Shown here piece by piece: positions 33,212-33,754 of a stretch of 33,754 nt of DNA. The translations under genes were made by a program, and so were the position numbers. The DNA comes from a bacterium (lineage in GTDB: Bacteria; Armatimonadota; Zipacnadia; Zipacnadales; Zipacnadaceae). The notes under the pieces are model-generated. The model did no database searches. It saw only the letters and a program-made list of their open reading frames with translations, and was not told the origin of the DNA. The DNA lies in contig JAUWYY010000023.1 in NCBI GenBank assembly GCA_030615605.1, positions 1 to 33,754 on the forward strand. Reading direction: 5' to 3'. Each line of letters opens with the position of its first letter. Within the stretch, counting starts at the first letter, position 1.

Positions 33212-33300
33212 CAAGACCTCGTCGCTGGCCAAGTTGGCCGCTGACTTCTTGCAGGCGATTGGTAGGCGTGGGGGAGGGATTCAGCGCGCTTCCGCCAGCC

Positions 33301-33361
33301 TTTCTTCGCCGTATTATTCTGCTGTCGAAATCTAGCCGTCCTCAATACTGTAGTTGCTCGA
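33301..33361 (+). repeat. Orphan leader repeat without a peptide gene
   Basis: About 87% identical to 27871-27931, yet the gene-side neighbour (33270-33300) has no AGGAGG site or start codon like the peptide genes. It may mark a lost third peptide gene. Confidence 0.6.
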
Positions 33362-33561
33362 CAGCTCTTGCGCTCTGAAATCTGGTTGCAAACGGGGCCT
33401 AATCGCGAGTATCCGACCCCCGTGAGAAATAGCAGTATGCTATCGCCCATTGCATTATGCTCTAAGCAGACAACAAGCCGATAGCCGTACGCTCTCCGCC
33501 CGCCGCAAAGTTCAGGCGTTTCATTTCGACAGTCCTTACGGCATTCCCATGATCTGGTTTG

Positions 33562-33754
33562 TCAGGGCAGAGCCCTGCGAATGGCAATCGTGTATTTGGC
33601 ACAGACATCCTGCAGGGCATCGTATTCCTCGGGGGCGATGTTGGGCGCCGATTCCCGGAATTGCTTGTAGGCGGTGCTCTCACGCTTGGTGTAGCTGAAG
33701 GCGTCAAGCGGGACCCGCGCGCGCAGATCATTGAGGTACTTGCGTGCCTCGACG
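33562..33754 (-). CDS. C-terminal part of an unknown protein (partial at right edge)
   Basis: The minus-strand frame is open from the window edge to a TGA at 33562-33564. It encodes 64 residues, including RKYLNDLRARVPLDAFSYTK, then RESTAYKQFRESAPNIAPEE and a helix ending KYTIAIRRALP. Composition is helical and charged, like a real soluble protein. The start lies outside the window. I do not recognise the family. Confidence 0.5.
   Translation of the reverse strand, partial: VEARKYLNDLRARVPLDAFSYTKRESTAYKQFRESAPNIAPEEYDALQDVCAKYTIAIRRALP

Larger units (their letters stand above)
33019..33561. other. Upstream region of peptide gene A with duplicated leaders, no intact gene
   Basis: Holds the 110-bp duplicated segment (33102-33211), including copy 3 of the 35-bp motif, and a further leader copy (33301-33361) that is not followed by a peptide gene. 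On the minus strand, the frame reaching 33193 ends in KTQQR, echoing the KTRLR end of the glycosidase-like gene, as expected if the duplication began within an upstream copy of that gene. No other gene is seen. Confidence 0.5.

Noticed and set aside
1..33754. tRNA, rRNA and CRISPR loci
   Set aside because: I looked for tRNA T-loop words, rRNA stretches and short regular repeats with spacers and saw none that hold up.

Overview
The window looks like a piece of chromosome from a Gram-negative (diderm), probably anaerobic, poorly characterised bacterium. Outer-membrane signs are a C-terminal beta-barrel protein, a lipoprotein and LolA-like proteins. Anaerobic metabolism is hinted at only by an 18-codon fragment that looks like the start of a pyruvate:ferredoxin oxidoreductase alpha gene. 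I cannot name a phylum; the mix (bacterial PC4-type protein, CHASE2 cyclase, DUF1573, secreted C39 domains) would suit Armatimonadota, Planctomycetota, Hydrogenedentota or similar lineages. Mobile DNA and duplications are abundant: four tyrosine recombinase genes, gene fragments, and two open frames cut by single stop codons.

Layout. (1) 1-6712, minus strand: a replication/integration module. A tyrosine recombinase is translationally coupled to a DnaB_N/RepA-like ATPase, followed by ssb and a PC4-like ssDNA-binding protein that runs off the left edge. Upstream lie a 675-aa protein with a regulator-type C-terminal domain and a second tyrosine recombinase. Two regulatory-looking repeat arrays sit at 721-778 and 3628-3665. 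(2) 7475-15727, minus strand: a signalling and envelope block, made of a secreted beta protein, a CHASE2 adenylate cyclase overlapping a FecR-TPR-beta-barrel protein, and a lipoprotein. A good sigma70-like promoter lies at 16068-16096. (3) 16415-16822, minus strand: a single-domain response regulator. (4) 17478-23498: two secreted TPR-repeat paralogues bounded by 25-bp perfect direct repeats and flanked by converging tyrosine recombinase genes. The right-hand recombinase carries an in-frame TAG. A porA-like start fragment lies between the TPR genes. (5) 23961-33018, minus strand: a duplicated module of secreted Cys-rich peptide, LolA-like protein and secreted C39-DUF1573 protein. One copy is complete with an extra glycosidase-like gene; the other has only a remnant of the C39 domain. 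A C39-like pseudo-peptidase and a thioredoxin-DsbD/CcdA-type membrane protein follow.

The most interesting candidate is region 5. Two peptides share an almost identical leader (signal peptide plus a motif like the double-glycine leaders of bacteriocins and other peptide precursors), then diverge completely into cores with 15 and 11 cysteines. The same block encodes a C39 domain with an intact Cys/His/Asp set. C39 domains normally cut double-glycine leaders inside the cytoplasm as part of ABC exporters. Here the domain has its own signal peptide and no ABC exporter, and a thiol-redox membrane protein is encoded nearby. My inference is Sec export first, then leader removal and disulphide formation in the periplasm. 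This is a hypothesis from sequence and gene order only.
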